A stretch of DNA of 64,000 bases, taken from positions 2,424,080 through 2,488,079 of the forward strand of contig NC_037262.1 in NCBI RefSeq assembly GCF_000002425.4. Direction: 5' to 3'. The position numbers were made by a program, and so were the translations under genes. The notes under the pieces are model-generated. The model ran no database searches. It was given only the letters and a program-made list of their open reading frames with translations, and was not told where the DNA came from. Shown here piece by piece: positions 1 to 12,375 of this stretch. Origin of the DNA: Physcomitrium patens. Lineage: Eukaryota > Streptophyta > Bryopsida > Funariales > Funariaceae. Numbering within the stretch: position 1 is the stretch's first letter; every line of letters begins with the position of its first letter.

Positions 1-93
1 ATTAACAAATACTTCGAAAGTAACGTGACGTAGATGTGAAGAATCGGCCAACAGTAGAGTATCTGTTTTTGAAATAGCGTGCTTTTTGGACAG

Positions 94-2490
94 GAATGCA
101 CCAGGTGACTGGAGCACACAGACCTATTGATATTGAAAAATCGGTGCATGACATGAAACTCTATGCTTTTGCCGGGCTTGGAGTTTTTGACGTGGCCGAT
201 ACATGTGAGTCTCTGGCTTTTGGAGATTCCAATAACTTCAGGCCTTAGTATCCCATTTAGCGGTGTCAGAATGTATATGAGCATAATGCGAGGCTGACAT
301 ACCCACAGCGAAGTTTAGTGCAGGGTCTTTATTTCACGAAGCCCTCACTTTTGCTCTACAGTCAATATTTTCTTTCCATTCTGCAGATGGACCTGCTGAA
401 GATATTTATGGCAGGTTTTATGATGAATATTGGGGCCGCAGGCCAGTCCTTGGTTTCACAAAATTTGACCCTGGCTACGGTGAGGTTCGTTTGCCTGCAC
501 GTGAATCACTGTTCCAGTCATTGCATCCTTCTCAATATGGCACTCACTTCTGGCTAATATTCATGTAAAATTAACCTTGCTGGTGGTGTAGGCAATACTG
601 GTGCAGACACTCGGCTTGTGGTGGAAGCTATTATAGATCGGTCTCGGAATCGAATGAGAGTGGCCACCTTGGACATGGTCCAGTTCCATTGGTACGTTGT
701 CGAAGAGCTTGCCAACTGAACGACAACATACTCACGGTTTAGATGTCTTGGGACTTTTCTCTGCTAATCTCCATTTCCATAAATTCCAGTTTTTTTCTTC
801 TTCAAACAAAAGACCTAACTGGACGACAATGAGTTTGAGATCATGATTTCATCTTTGTTAGACTCGTTGTATGTCCAGCACTCATACTGAAGAGCGAAGC
901 CCAATTTTTTGTTTTTGTTTTTGTCAATTCTTGAAGGTGGGATTATAGCGATGAGCGTTATTGTGTTTCTGTGAAGTGGCTACACACTCTTCAACAAGAG
1001 GGCAAAATCAAGGAGCTGGGACTAACAAATTTCGACACTGAACACATGGCGAAAATAGTTGAGGACTGTGGGATCCGAGCAGTGTCCAATCAAGTTAGTG
1101 ATTCACCCTCACCGTCCTCTCAAGCGGTAATTTCTTGAAGTTTCTGTTGCTCGGAAAAGATCAGGCTAGTTTAGTCTTTCGGCAATTCACACATGCGTAC
1201 TGATGCCGTTACTTGGCACGTATGATCAGCGCTTCACAAGAACATGACATTTGAACCCCTATTGTTGCTGAAATCGATTGTGGTGCTACGCAGGTGACAT
1301 ACTCTGTGATTGATACACGGCCCGAGAAGAAAATGATTGCATGGTGCTTACAACATGATGTGAAGCTTCTTGCTTACGGGTGTGTAGATTCCGGGGTTTT
1401 GTTCATTTGTCGCATGCAACAGTCTTCGTCCGGACACTTCATTCTGGACCTTGAATTTTTTGTTTCATTTTATTATTATTAGTATTATTATTATTAGTAT
1501 TATTATCATTAATATAACAATAGTGCTTGAAGGATAGGCAAGAGTGTAGTTGGTGGGCAGCTCTCTCGCTTGTTTACTTCGTAATGTATAAGTATGATCG
1601 GTTCTTAGATTGTAAGATGTCTCTTTGAACCGGTCAATAATAGAATTTTCCTGCATTCTAAAGAGTATGTGCAGGACGTTAATGGGCGGCCTTCTTTCAG
1701 AAAAATATTTGGGACAACCTGAGCCCCTGAGGACAGACCCTATCAATACACCGTCAATCTCCAAATATAAATATATTATAAATGCATGGGGAGGTTGGGC
1801 TCTATTTCAGGTAGGTCGTTAGATTGTAATTAGTTTTCATAATTAGAACGTTTAGTTTGATTGCTAATGTGTAGTTTTTTCATTATCTCCTATATAATTA
1901 GAAAGCACTGCTCAAGCTTCAAGTTGGTTAAATTTTATTTTTGCAGGAACTCCTCCTTGTTTTAAGCATGATTGCCAAAAAACATAGGATTAGCATTAGC
2001 AATGTGGCTGTGAGATATATTGCAGACAAGCCTGCAGTTGCCGCAGTTATTGTAGGTGCTCGGCTTGGGGCGTCACAACACATTGCTAGTAACCAGGCTA
2101 TATATTCATTCCCAGGTGCTGTGAAAACATGACATAATTCTAAGTACTTTGCTGTTGATCATTCAGCTTTCATAAAAATAGTATCAACTTTTCTTTCAAC
2201 AAAGGAAGTTTTAAATTGTGAAACAGCTTTGGTGCACTTAGATTAGCAGTGATTTGCACAAATTTCCCTAAACCTACTTCTATTTTTTAAGGTGAGTGAT
2301 GTATTTTTTCTTTCATTCTTAAAGCTCAAACTCAAAAAAAATCGCTTTGAAGAGTTTACAACTACAAATATGACCCCATCAAAAATGTGGTTTTTGTACA
2401 GGTCTAGATGAGGGAGACATTGATCTCATACACTCTATTGTGAAGAAGGGAAGTGAGCTCCATGGAGATCCTGGAGATGAGTTCAGATAG
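94..2490 (+). CDS. Aldo/keto reductase, 3' eight exons (5' end outside window)
   Basis: An NAD(P)H-dependent aldo/keto reductase, probably cytosolic or plastid, substrate unknown. I place exons at 94-204, 387-479, 607-691, 937-1093, 1294-1379, 1675-1810, 1947-2115 and 2402-2490 (TAG 2488-2490). All introns are GT-AG and every phase agrees, giving about 308 residues. The catalytic tetrad is visible: Asp and Tyr in FDVADTYGPAEDIYG (exons 1-2), Lys in GFTKFD (exon 2), His in VQFHWWDY (exons 3-4). Further family motifs are LTNFDTE, QVTYSVIDTRPE, YGTLMGGLLSEKYLG and the cofactor phosphate-binding stretch VIVGARLGASQHI near the C-terminus. The first visible exon begins after an acceptor and continues a Gly codon (..G-MHQVTGAHRPID), so at least one exon lies upstream of base 1. 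The order matches a conserved plant AKR family that I know from memory. The visible coding part shows no breaks. Confidence 0.9.
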
Positions 2491-3308
2491 TTTGTGGAAA
2501 TTGTCTTGATAATATTATTGGATACAACACAGTGTCTCTCTTGGATGTTTTAGTATGTTTCATATTTGAATCTCAGCCTAATGATCACGCCTTGACTGAT
2601 GGTACCATTTCTTTAAAGAAATTTGCACCCATTATGGAATCATGACCACAATCTTGCATTTTAACTGTTACACCAAAATCAAGCTGCAAGATGAATTTGG
2701 AACTGAGTCCAATTTCAGCTTTTATTTTCAAAGCACACTTTAAGTCATCTGTTTTGTAGCTTACCTCCCGTCACAAGTATTCTTAGATGGTATTTTGCTT
2801 GTATTTATCTCAGGCGTTAACTGATTATACTTACTTTAGCGAAAAAGCATACACCAAACAAGACATGAGTTATATAAAATTGTAAAAGCAATCATACTGT
2901 GTAATCACTGCAACTAGTTGGGATGTTAACAAACCATTGGTATAGTGTTTATTAAAACATTGAACACTGCATCTTGTATGCTAAGTTTCAAATTTTTGTA
3001 AATCACTTTAAATCTTTGATAAAAAATGAAATTTTTAGGTACAGAAAAATAGTAGCAAAACATTTAGAATAAAATTTGAATAATAAAAAATTATCTCTGG
3101 AATAATATTACCTAATAACATATATCTTTACAAATGAAAAAAATGAAATTATTAAATAGAATAAAATATGAGAAAAAATTGAATTATAATTAATTAATTT
3201 TTATTAAGGATAAACAATATTATCATATATAAAGCAAAGAAAACAAAGCTTAGAGAGATTGAATGCATATTATCATTTTTTAAAATGAAGTAAATTAAAA
3301 ATTTCTTG

Positions 3309-3351
<43 letters not shown>

Positions 3352-4314
3352 TGAATATATTAGCTTCTAGAGATAAGTATACTATTCTACCTCAAAAAAG
3401 ATTTGTACTCCAATAAATGATTTGTTAAAATCTTTCTTAATTCTATTATTGACATGGCATGAATTTTTTATAAAAATCCATTACAAGGTTTTAAAATGTC
3501 AATGATACAATACAAATTTGGTAACAATTAACTAACTTAAAAAAAATTGTAAAATAGTATCAACTAAAAATACCAAATTAAATTACCAAATTACAAGTAC
3601 AATTTTATAAGTTCAAAAACACATTAAAATTTATCCAAAGTTATAATATCAGATTTAGGATAAAAAATTAATAAGTATATTTTGAGAATAAGTTTTCAAA
3701 AAAAAGATGGTTTGAAAAATGTAGTTATATCAACTATCAACATAAGCATTTGAAATCATACATTGAAATCTCAACTATAAACAACAAGCAAATCCTAATT
3801 CCAATAAAATGATACATACTTTAAAATATATATATTAAAAAAATAAAAATTACTAAAAGATATAAATCAAGGTCTAAATAAATATAACAAGATTTTTTTA
3901 AAAAAAACTCAAAATGTAAAGAAATTTATAATGTTAATAAAGCTTATATTTGACTTTATCTTAAAAACTTTTAGGACCTTTTTTTTTAATTAAAAAATGT
4001 AACAAAATGTAAAAAATTAAATTACTAAATTTTATCTAAAGTTTTTTATTTCATTTTTTGAGCTATATAATAGAAAAAAATTTCTTCAATCTTAATCTAA
4101 TTATTTAACTACCACCAATCTTTATAAGATAATAATTGAAATATAAAATGAAAGAATTTTTTTAAGATTTAAAATTGTAATAATTTAAAAAAAGGTTAAA
4201 AGATAAAAAGATAAAAACTAATATGATAGAAAAAGTAATCTTAAAATAATAATAAAGAGTAATCCACACTATAAAATTCTTTTTTAATGGTAAAAGTCAT
4301 CTATTATCAATGAA
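2491..4314. other. 3' flank of the reductase gene, then AT-rich spacer
   Basis: This is the presumed 3' UTR and downstream region, turning very AT-rich after about 2.9 kb. Apart from a TA microsatellite I see no coding or RNA feature. Confidence 0.5.
3310..3349. repeat. (AT)20 microsatellite
   Basis: An uninterrupted AT dinucleotide run of about 40 bases. Confidence 0.95.
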
Positions 4315-5367
4315 GGTTTGAGGATTAGGTAAGTTTAGAATCAATTTTTTAACCTTATATTATAATCCATAGACAAATTAGCTAATGAATACAACATCAT
4401 ATGACTTGATATCAATTACAAGTTGTCAAAATTGTGAAGCATATGACATCCCTAATAGATTGCATTCTCGCAGTATACAAATCTTGTTGGTTGCAATACA
4501 AATTGTATCATGTTCTCCATGCATAGATCAAGATTTTGCCAAAAAAACCTCCAAATTATCTAATATTAGATTAGATTTTTTAAAAAAAGAAAAAACTAAA
4601 AAAAAAAAAAATCTAAAAGTTATGTTTTAATAAACTAGTTTTAGAATTGGAGTTGGATAGCTTTAGAATTGGAGTTCAATCACAAGTTATACTTAATTGA
4701 TAAATATTCAAAACTTTGATCTTGTACCATCAAACTTCTCAAATAAGAAATTTCTTGGTTTTTTTGCATTTAAAAGATGTTCCACCATAGAAGAAATAAC
4801 ATAAATTAATATAGATGTTAAAGCATTTCAAACCTTCTCTATATCTTTATTTCTTGGCAATCTTTGTACTCTTTGTGGTAGTAAATTAAGTTGATGCATC
4901 ACAAGTATTAACTCCCTCAATTGCTTATGTATTTGCACTATTGCAGTCTTCAATTCTACAAGCTTTGTCATGATAACATGATAGAAAAGATTAAATGTCT
5001 AATATCTTTCAAAATAAGTAGAAAGTAGGACTTGAGAATAAAGAAAATTTTAAGAACAATATCAATTTAGAAGTAGATAATCTGCAACTTCTAATAGACT
5101 TATGTCTTATTAAGAAAAATATATAATTTGATTTTAATCAAGAATAGATAAAGCTTTGATATTGTACGTATATTTTTATGAATTTATCAAAGAAAAGAAC
5201 TCAAATAAGATACATAAAAAAGTGAGATATGTATCAAAAATAGATGATAAATAAAAATAAGAAAGCCTCACTTTTGCCTCTATATATACCATCTAATTAA
5301 GAATTCAATAGCAATACTCAATAGGACCTCCAATATATATCTAACTTACATAATACAAGTTTAACTT

Positions 5368-5402
<35 letters not shown>

Positions 5403-5468
5403 ATGTATATGCCACATGATTAACTTATATTACAAGCTACTAATATGTATAACACATAACTAACTATA
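4315..5468 (-). mobile_element. A5: fragment of Ty3/gypsy family A (gag + leader + 5' LTR part)
   Basis: The reverse complement matches element A1 from gag through the leader into the LTR. Gag is at about 4.32-4.98 kb, the leader with a primer-site remnant lies near 5.16 kb, and LTR sequence follows to about 5.47 kb. A run of 30 A residues (5370-5399) lies inside the LTR part. The polymerase half is missing. It is a broken fossil, clearly older than A1. Confidence 0.8.
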
Positions 5469-5949
5469 AGGGTAAAAAAAGTCGACCCTCTCATTTGCTT
5501 ACTTTTTTGAAGAAATCCTTGATGAAATAGAAGAGGTAAGTTAAGCTAAAGTAATCTTGATGCCTATAGAAATGCTACAAAAACATAGCAAAAGAGCTAT
5601 TGAGAGGACGACTTTCTTTATTCTAAAGTTGATCTTGTGTAGAGGCATGAGGCAAGTGCATAATAAATAATAATTGGGAGTGAATTTCAAATGCTTTAAA
5701 AAAAAGATCCATGATTTTATTTTATTTTATTTTTATTTTTATTTTTTTTAGAATTTGAACTGCATTTAAGGCTTAAATGAGAAGTTAGAAATTAGTTTGA
5801 AGATAAAAAGCAACATCCAAAGTAATTCATAGATTTTGGAATTGAAATTCAAATCATAGTATAATATATTCTAGATTGTATTATAATCTAATGTAGAGTT
5901 TTAGTGTAGCATATTGCTGCAGATGATCTTAAGTTACAACAAGACTACA
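5469..5949. other. Unassigned AT-rich spacer between A5 and A2
   Basis: AT-rich, with a T/A-rich low-complexity patch near 5.72-5.75 kb. I see no ORF, family motif or RNA gene. Confidence 0.4.
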
Positions 5950-6498
5950 TGTCAAGGACAAGAATCTGATTAAATCAAATAATCAAATAAAACTTATTTC
6001 AAATAAGTATGATAAAATAGAAGTAAAGAAACATATATATTAAATAGAAATTGGAATGGCTATTATCAAAAGAGAAGAAAACTAAAGCCTCTTGAATCTA
6101 GATTAGAGTAAGAAAAGAATTAATAAGAATGAAGAAGGCTTTACTCTTGCCTTTAAATATACTATCTACCTAAGAACTACGTGGCGATGTTCTATAAGAC
6201 TTCTAATATGTGTTGACTTTACAAGCCACATGTCTAAACTTACAAGTTTCTATTTGTGTACTACATAATTAACTTATTTTAAAAGCTATCCATATGTGTG
6301 CCATGTGGCTAATTTATTGAATAAGTTTCTAATCTAAAAATCAACTATAAACATGTTTAAAGTTAAAATCATGTCTATAAAGCTTCTAAGAAGTTTTTTT
6401 TAGAAGATATTATGAAATTAATGTATTTTTATCTACTTTTATCTACTTCTATTTAATCATATAGGTAATTACTAGAATAAATATGTATATTTTTGATA
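5950..6498 (-). repeat. 3' LTR of A2 (549 bp)
   Basis: It starts TGTCAAGGACAAGAA on the plus strand, the complement of the A1 LTR end CTTGACA, and ends in a decayed version of the LTR start. The internal hairpin region of family A is recognisable near 6.13 kb. Confidence 0.85.
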
Positions 6499-9400
6499 TT
6501 ATTCCTCCTTTTAGGAATAAATTCCATAAGGGAAAATTATCATATATTGAAGAAATTTAAGATGAAATGAATTATATTTGCTTTGATCTTTCTTCTCTTC
6601 AATGATGGTTGATAGGTCTTCTTAGTTATTGATAATGTTTCATATCAAGGCAAGAAAGACCACTCTATTATTTGATCTTTGTTGAGGCCTTCATAACTTC
6701 TTTTAAATAAAATATTTGGAATACCATCACAAATTATTTTTACCTCTAATGAAATCATGAAATATAGAGAGTCTCTTCAAAGGTTGTAATATCAAATAAG
6801 TTATATATTACTATCTATTCAAGGAATAACATGTTATTTTTAAGGATCTTCATCTTGATTACGTTGTCTTAAAGGTTGAAATAATTATAATATTTCATCT
6901 GACAAATTACCAAACGATAGCTCTTGAATAGAATCTATTGATTATTGGTTCTACATCTCTTTAGTGCCATAATATCTATAGAAGCTACAAATAAGGATAA
7001 AATATAGAATATTATCTTCTCTTGATTTTTTTATAGTAAAGATTTGTTATTTTTAACCTAGATTTTGATAGATGTTATTGATAAAAAGCTTCTACCTTCT
7101 TTGATGTATTTATAAGATTATTTGCTAATTTCCATGTATATTTACTAATATTATATCCATGTCAATGAATAAAATATTCTAACCTATTTTGGTGCCACTT
7201 TGAGTCTAAGACTTCTTCTACCTCAAATTCTTTATTATTGTCTACTTCTATAGGAAGAAGTGGTGCTTATTTTTTTCTTGATATGTTCATTATCTTCTAT
7301 GGTTCAAAAAGAAATACATGGAATATAGAATAGATCTTCATTGATTCTAATAGATGTAATCGATAAGCAATTGAATTGATTTATTTACAAATAAGAAAAG
7401 GTCTAAGCTAACGATAGTCCAACTTGTCACAATAGCAAGTAGACTTGATATTATAACTAAGTAATCATACCTTATTACTTATATTGAATTGTGGTTATTC
7501 TTTTTGATAGGAATGTGCATTTATTTTTTATCATTCTTGAACTTCTTTTAATTGTGCCTTCATTGTTGTATATAGTTGTAACAAATGATTTGTCAAATCT
7601 TTTGCTACACAATTATCAACTCTTGAAAATTCAAAAGCATTAAATCATGGATGATAATCTTAATGAATAAAAAAATTTATTTAGTAAATAAAAGAATATA
7701 CTATATTATTATAGGAAAACTCTACGTATGGCAAAAGAATCATCTAATCATCTTATTAATAATTGATGGTATACTTCAAATATTACTCCAAAACTTGATT
7801 AATACACTCTCTTTATCTATTAATTTGAGGATAAAAGGCTAAAGATAACTTTATATCTACCTTTAGAATCTTAAAAAGGATTTTCTAAAATCTTGATACA
7901 AATTAGGTCCTTCTATCTAATGTAATATTCTCAAATAATCCATGATAGCAATAGATATTTTAAAAATAAAGCTTAGCTATTTTTTTGCTTGTGATAGATT
8001 TTATACATGGTACAAAATGTGCCATCATGGTTAAATGATTTACTATTAAGAATATATATTCATACAAACCTAAGATTAAAAGATTTGTGATAAAATCCAT
8101 AGCAATAGAAGACCATAATTGTTCAGATATGGACAATGGTTGGAGAAGTCTTTAAGGATAATAACAAGGAATTTTTGACCTTGAACAAACATCATATGAC
8201 TTGAAAAATTCTTTCATTGCCTTTCACATTTGTAGCCACCAAAATTTATTGGATATTAGTTCTAAAGTCTTGTTATTTTTAAAATGTTTGATTACTGGAT
8301 AATCATGACATGCTTGAAAAATACGTAAACATGATTCTCCTTTGAGAATATATAAGCATCCTTTGAAATAGAGTAGGTTGTTCTTAAACTTAAACTGAAA
8401 AGTATTATAAGATTTAAAAGAATAATTTTTGATATTATGAATAAGAAGATCAGAGGACATATTTAATTGAATTTATTTGACAAAAATTAAATCAATAATC
8501 AATGTCAATTTTATTACTCGAAGATAAAAATACTTTGGCTTCAAGAGAGTGATTCTTTATTAATAAAAAGATGTGTCTCTTTCTTTTGGTGTAAGATAAA
8601 AATATCTAGAAACGAAATCTCACAAATATTATTATTTTTTGAATCAATAACTGATCTTAAAATCAAATCTTGACAAAAACATGCTCCAATGGGCTAGACA
8701 ATAATTCAAAATATGTGTTGATATAAGATATTCAAGATTATTTTGGTCCATATAAATAGTGATTGGATTAGAAGTGCCTTCTAGATAATAACACCATTAT
8801 TGAAACAAATTAATAATTTTGAGAAGTTCTTTATTGTGAATCTCATAGTTGATCTTGATTACTAAAAAAAAATTTTAAATGAAAAGTTATTGAATAAAGT
8901 TTATCATCTATTTTCATTTTTCACAATACAACACTCAAAGCAAAGTCCAATGTGTCTGTTTCTATAAAGAATGGCTTAAAAAAGTTGAAGTAATACAAGA
9001 TTAGTATAGAAATAAAAGCTATCTTTAAAGCTTCAAATATTCCTTCTATTTCTTAATTCTATTAAAATTTGTCTTTATAAAATAAATATATAAGTGGAAT
9101 TGTAACTTTAAAAAAGTCCTTAATAAAGATCTAAATGTAGTTGATAAATTTCAAAAAATATTGGATATTTTTTACCGTTTTTGAGATCTTTTAATCCATA
9201 ATAGTTTGAACTTTCTTAAGATCCACCATAAGTCCATCATATGAAATAATGCATCCTAAAAATTTATCTTATATAGTATAAAATACTCATTTTTTTTTTT
9301 TTTTTTTTTTTATCTTGGCATAGAATCCTGTATCTTTTAGTTTTTGTAATACATAATGAACATAAAGTTCATATTCTATTGTGTTCTTAGAATAGATAAA

Positions 9401-10597
9401 GATGTTGCCTAGGTAAGAAACAATAAAGTCATCAAAAAACTTTCTAAAGACATCATTTATTAGTTGTTGAAAAGCTACTAATACATTTGTAAGTCCAAAA
9501 AGAATGACATTATATTTAAAATATCTATACCTAGATTAAAATGAAGTCTTCCATTTATCTCCTTCTTTGATGTATACCTAATTATATGCTCTTTATAGAT
9601 TTATTTTTGTATAGATGTTAGCTTAATTCAATTGATCAAAAAGTTAAAATATCAAAGGTAGTGGATACTTATTCTTGATGGTGATTTTATTGAGTCATTG
9701 ATAATCTATAAACATCTATAATAATCCATCTTTTTTAATGAAAAATAAAATTGAAGCTCTTATTGGAGATTTGGAATAGCATATAAAGTTTTTGGTTACA
9801 TTTTCTTCAATATACTCCTTGAATTCAGCCAAATCATTTTGTGATAAACTTTAGATTGATTCAAACTGTAATTGGACTTTTTTTTTAAGGTCAATTGAGT
9901 AGTCATAACAATAATGTTCCGAAAGAGTATCTGCATTTTTCTTCTCAAATACATCTTAAAAATCTTGATATTAGCTTAGAATACTACTTGAAGTCTTTTT
10001 ACCATTAAAAATACATGTGGTATAAATAATTTAAGATAATTCTTCTTTAGTAGCATGCAAGAAAGCTCTTGTACCTACAAATATATATTTAGTTTCATTA
10101 GACTTATAACTTTCTACTTAATTACTTATATGCTTAGTTATACTTTAAAAAAAATTAAGACTATAAGAAATTCAATCCATTTTAGGATTATATTTTTTTA
10201 GCCATGATAAAACTAAAGTGATTGGAATAGAGGAAGACTTAATGATATCAAATATTTCAAAGCTACTATGACCATTAATTTTTATTTCTATAGGAAGGAT
10301 TTTACAAATAACATCTTTTGAAGATAATGGACGACCATCTATGACTTCTCTAAGAAAAAGTTTAGTTTTCTTCACTAAAAGTGTATTATGTCTTTTAATA
10401 AATTCTTTATCTAAGAAACACATTAAAGCTCATGAATCTAATAGGCAAGTCCCTTTGTAATATTTAAGTTTAAATTTAATATTTATTATAAAACAAAAAG
10501 AAGATTTTGAAGAGAGAATAAGACCTTTATTAGGTGTTGTACAAGGTTCCAACTGCATGGTTCCTATTTTAGTTGGACAAACTCATTTTTTGATATG

Positions 10598-10628
<31 letters not shown>

Positions 10629-10849
10629 TGATTGTTATACTCTTTGTTTTGTAGTTGCGTTGCTTCTTTGAACAATGTTGAGCAGTATGCTCAGATTTTC
10701 CATAATACAAGCATAATCCTTCCTGGCAATAATGAATCTTTTCTTATTGAATAAGAGGTTTGAAATGTAGTACATCAATTTGAATATCTTCTACTTTCAA
10801 ATGTACATGTTGAAGAGATGTTGGTATTGTCATTGAACTATAATAATGT

Positions 10850-11515
10850 TGTTGTGATATAATACAACTAATGAATGAAAGAAAAAGAAAAGAATATTGA
10901 GATTCCATTTATTATAGGATTTTTTAAGAGTTTGTTTAAGATCTAAGATTTGATAAGGATTTGGTTTTGGATTTGATCTAGAGTTTGCTTAGGATTTGAT
11001 TTAGAACTTATCTAGGATTTATATAGAATTTAGAATTTCATTAAGATTTCATTAGAATTTATCCTAAGATTTGGTTAAGATTAAATTAGGATTTCAATCA
11101 GGATTTGATCTAAGATTTGTTTTAGGATTTGATTAAGATTCAATAAAAATTTTAATTAGGATTATATTAATATTTCTATTTTTAGTATTTCTTTAAGATT
11201 CTTTTTTATTTTTTTAAAGATATTTATTTTTAGTATTTCTTTAATATTATTGTTATTTCTTTAAAAAAAAATTTTTATATTTTTTTAAGATTTTTTTATT
11301 ATTTTTCTTTGAAATTAATTTAAAACTTCTTTGTATTTCTTTTATAATTTCTTTTTAATTTATTTTAAAATGGTGAAAGTTTGTTTAAGATTATTAAGGT
11401 CTATTTAAGATTATTTAAGATTCTATTAGACTTAATAGAGTTATTCTTGTATTTTTGTTTATCTTCCACAGTTAGGCACTTGTTACTTTCTTAAGTAAGA
11501 ACCATGTAATATAAG
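10850..11515 (-). mobile_element. E3: short copy of LTR-like repeat family E inside A2 gag
   Basis: On the plus strand it begins TGTTGTGATATAATACAAC and ends CCATGTAATATAAG. It is flanked by a perfect direct duplication AATGT (10845-10849 and 11516-11520). Joining the flanks restores colinearity with A1 gag. It contains about 20 decayed units of the TTAGGATTTGA minisatellite (about 10.92-11.17 kb) but lacks the unique block found in E1 and E2. No coding capacity. Confidence 0.85.
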
Positions 11516-11875
11516 AATGTTATGGGACACTTGTAGAAATTTCAGATTGAAATTCAAAAAGTCAATTCTTATACTTTATAATTAAATTAATTACTTATCT
11601 CAATGTTTGAAGATCAGATAAATTGACCAGTAATTTTTTTACCTCATATTATAATTTGTAAAAAAATTGGCTAAGAAGTGCAATATCATCCTACTTGATA
11701 TCAGTTGCAAGTTGTCAAAACTATTAACCATATAACATAATTGATTGATTGTCTTATTGTAAAATATAGATCTTATTAATTGCAATACAAATTGCATCAT
11801 ATTTTTCAAACATGGATTAAAACTCTATCAAAAAAGCCTCCATGTAACAAGGTATATATAAGATATTTATAGTAC

Positions 11876-12375
11876 TGACACGTAAGGATAGATAATTGGA
11901 ACCATGTTTGAGAAATTATGGAAGTCTCTAGAATTGGGGCTAAGTTAATAGGCTATGTAGGATCCAATGTGGAACATTCTAAAAAGAACTTAGGGCAATT
12001 ATCTAAGTAGTATCTATCATAGAACCTTCTAAAAAGGATTTAAGGTGATTATCTAAGAGAGACTCATCATCTAGAAATATTCTAAAAATTTCAAGGTAGT
12101 AGAATAAAGTATAAATAGGACTTACCAAAGTCTTTTGGGCATCAGATTAGGTATGGCTTTGGACCTTTTTTTTTAGTAAAATTTGGTTTTTCATCTTCCT
12201 ATTCAATTTTGTTTGTTCTAATTTTCTTTCTTCAATTTTACCTTTTGTTTCTTATTTTTTTTTTAAATTCTATTCAATTTTATTTTGGTCCATTTTATCC
12301 TACTTTGTGATGAGGTTTTATGTTGATGTAGATTAGAAAGATCTTAGACTCTTAAGATAGAATGGTCATGTTTTA
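11876..12375 (+). repeat. 5' LTR of B1 (about 500 bp)
   Basis: It starts TGACACGTAAGG and ends at the primer site. It is homologous to the B2 LTRs at 33365-33745 and 43683-44232 and to the fragment at 18789-19028. Confidence 0.85.

Larger units (their letters stand above)
5950..11850 (-). mobile_element. A2: Ty3/gypsy family A element, minus strand, lacking its 5' end here
   Basis: Read on the minus strand it is colinear with A1. The 3' LTR is 5950-6498, next to a purine-rich tract (complement of TTATTCCTCCTTTT). Integrase is at about 7.5-8.6 kb, RNase H 8.7-9.1 kb, reverse transcriptase 9.2-9.9 kb, protease 10.0-10.45 kb, a CCHC zinc knuckle of gag near 10.64-10.70 kb and more gag up to about 11.85 kb. 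Repeat E3 interrupts gag. It is heavily broken (dozens of breaks) and non-functional. The minus-strand A LTR at 19029-19562 may be its 5' LTR, displaced by insertion of B1. Confidence 0.85.

Noticed and set aside
1465-1764. 99-codon minus-strand ORF in the reductase gene
   Set aside because: It spans an intron with a TTATTA-rich tract and exon 6 in antisense; no motif.
4385-4630. Independent small plus-strand gene
   Set aside because: The sequence is the complement of family A gag (fragment A5), so the frame is a shadow.
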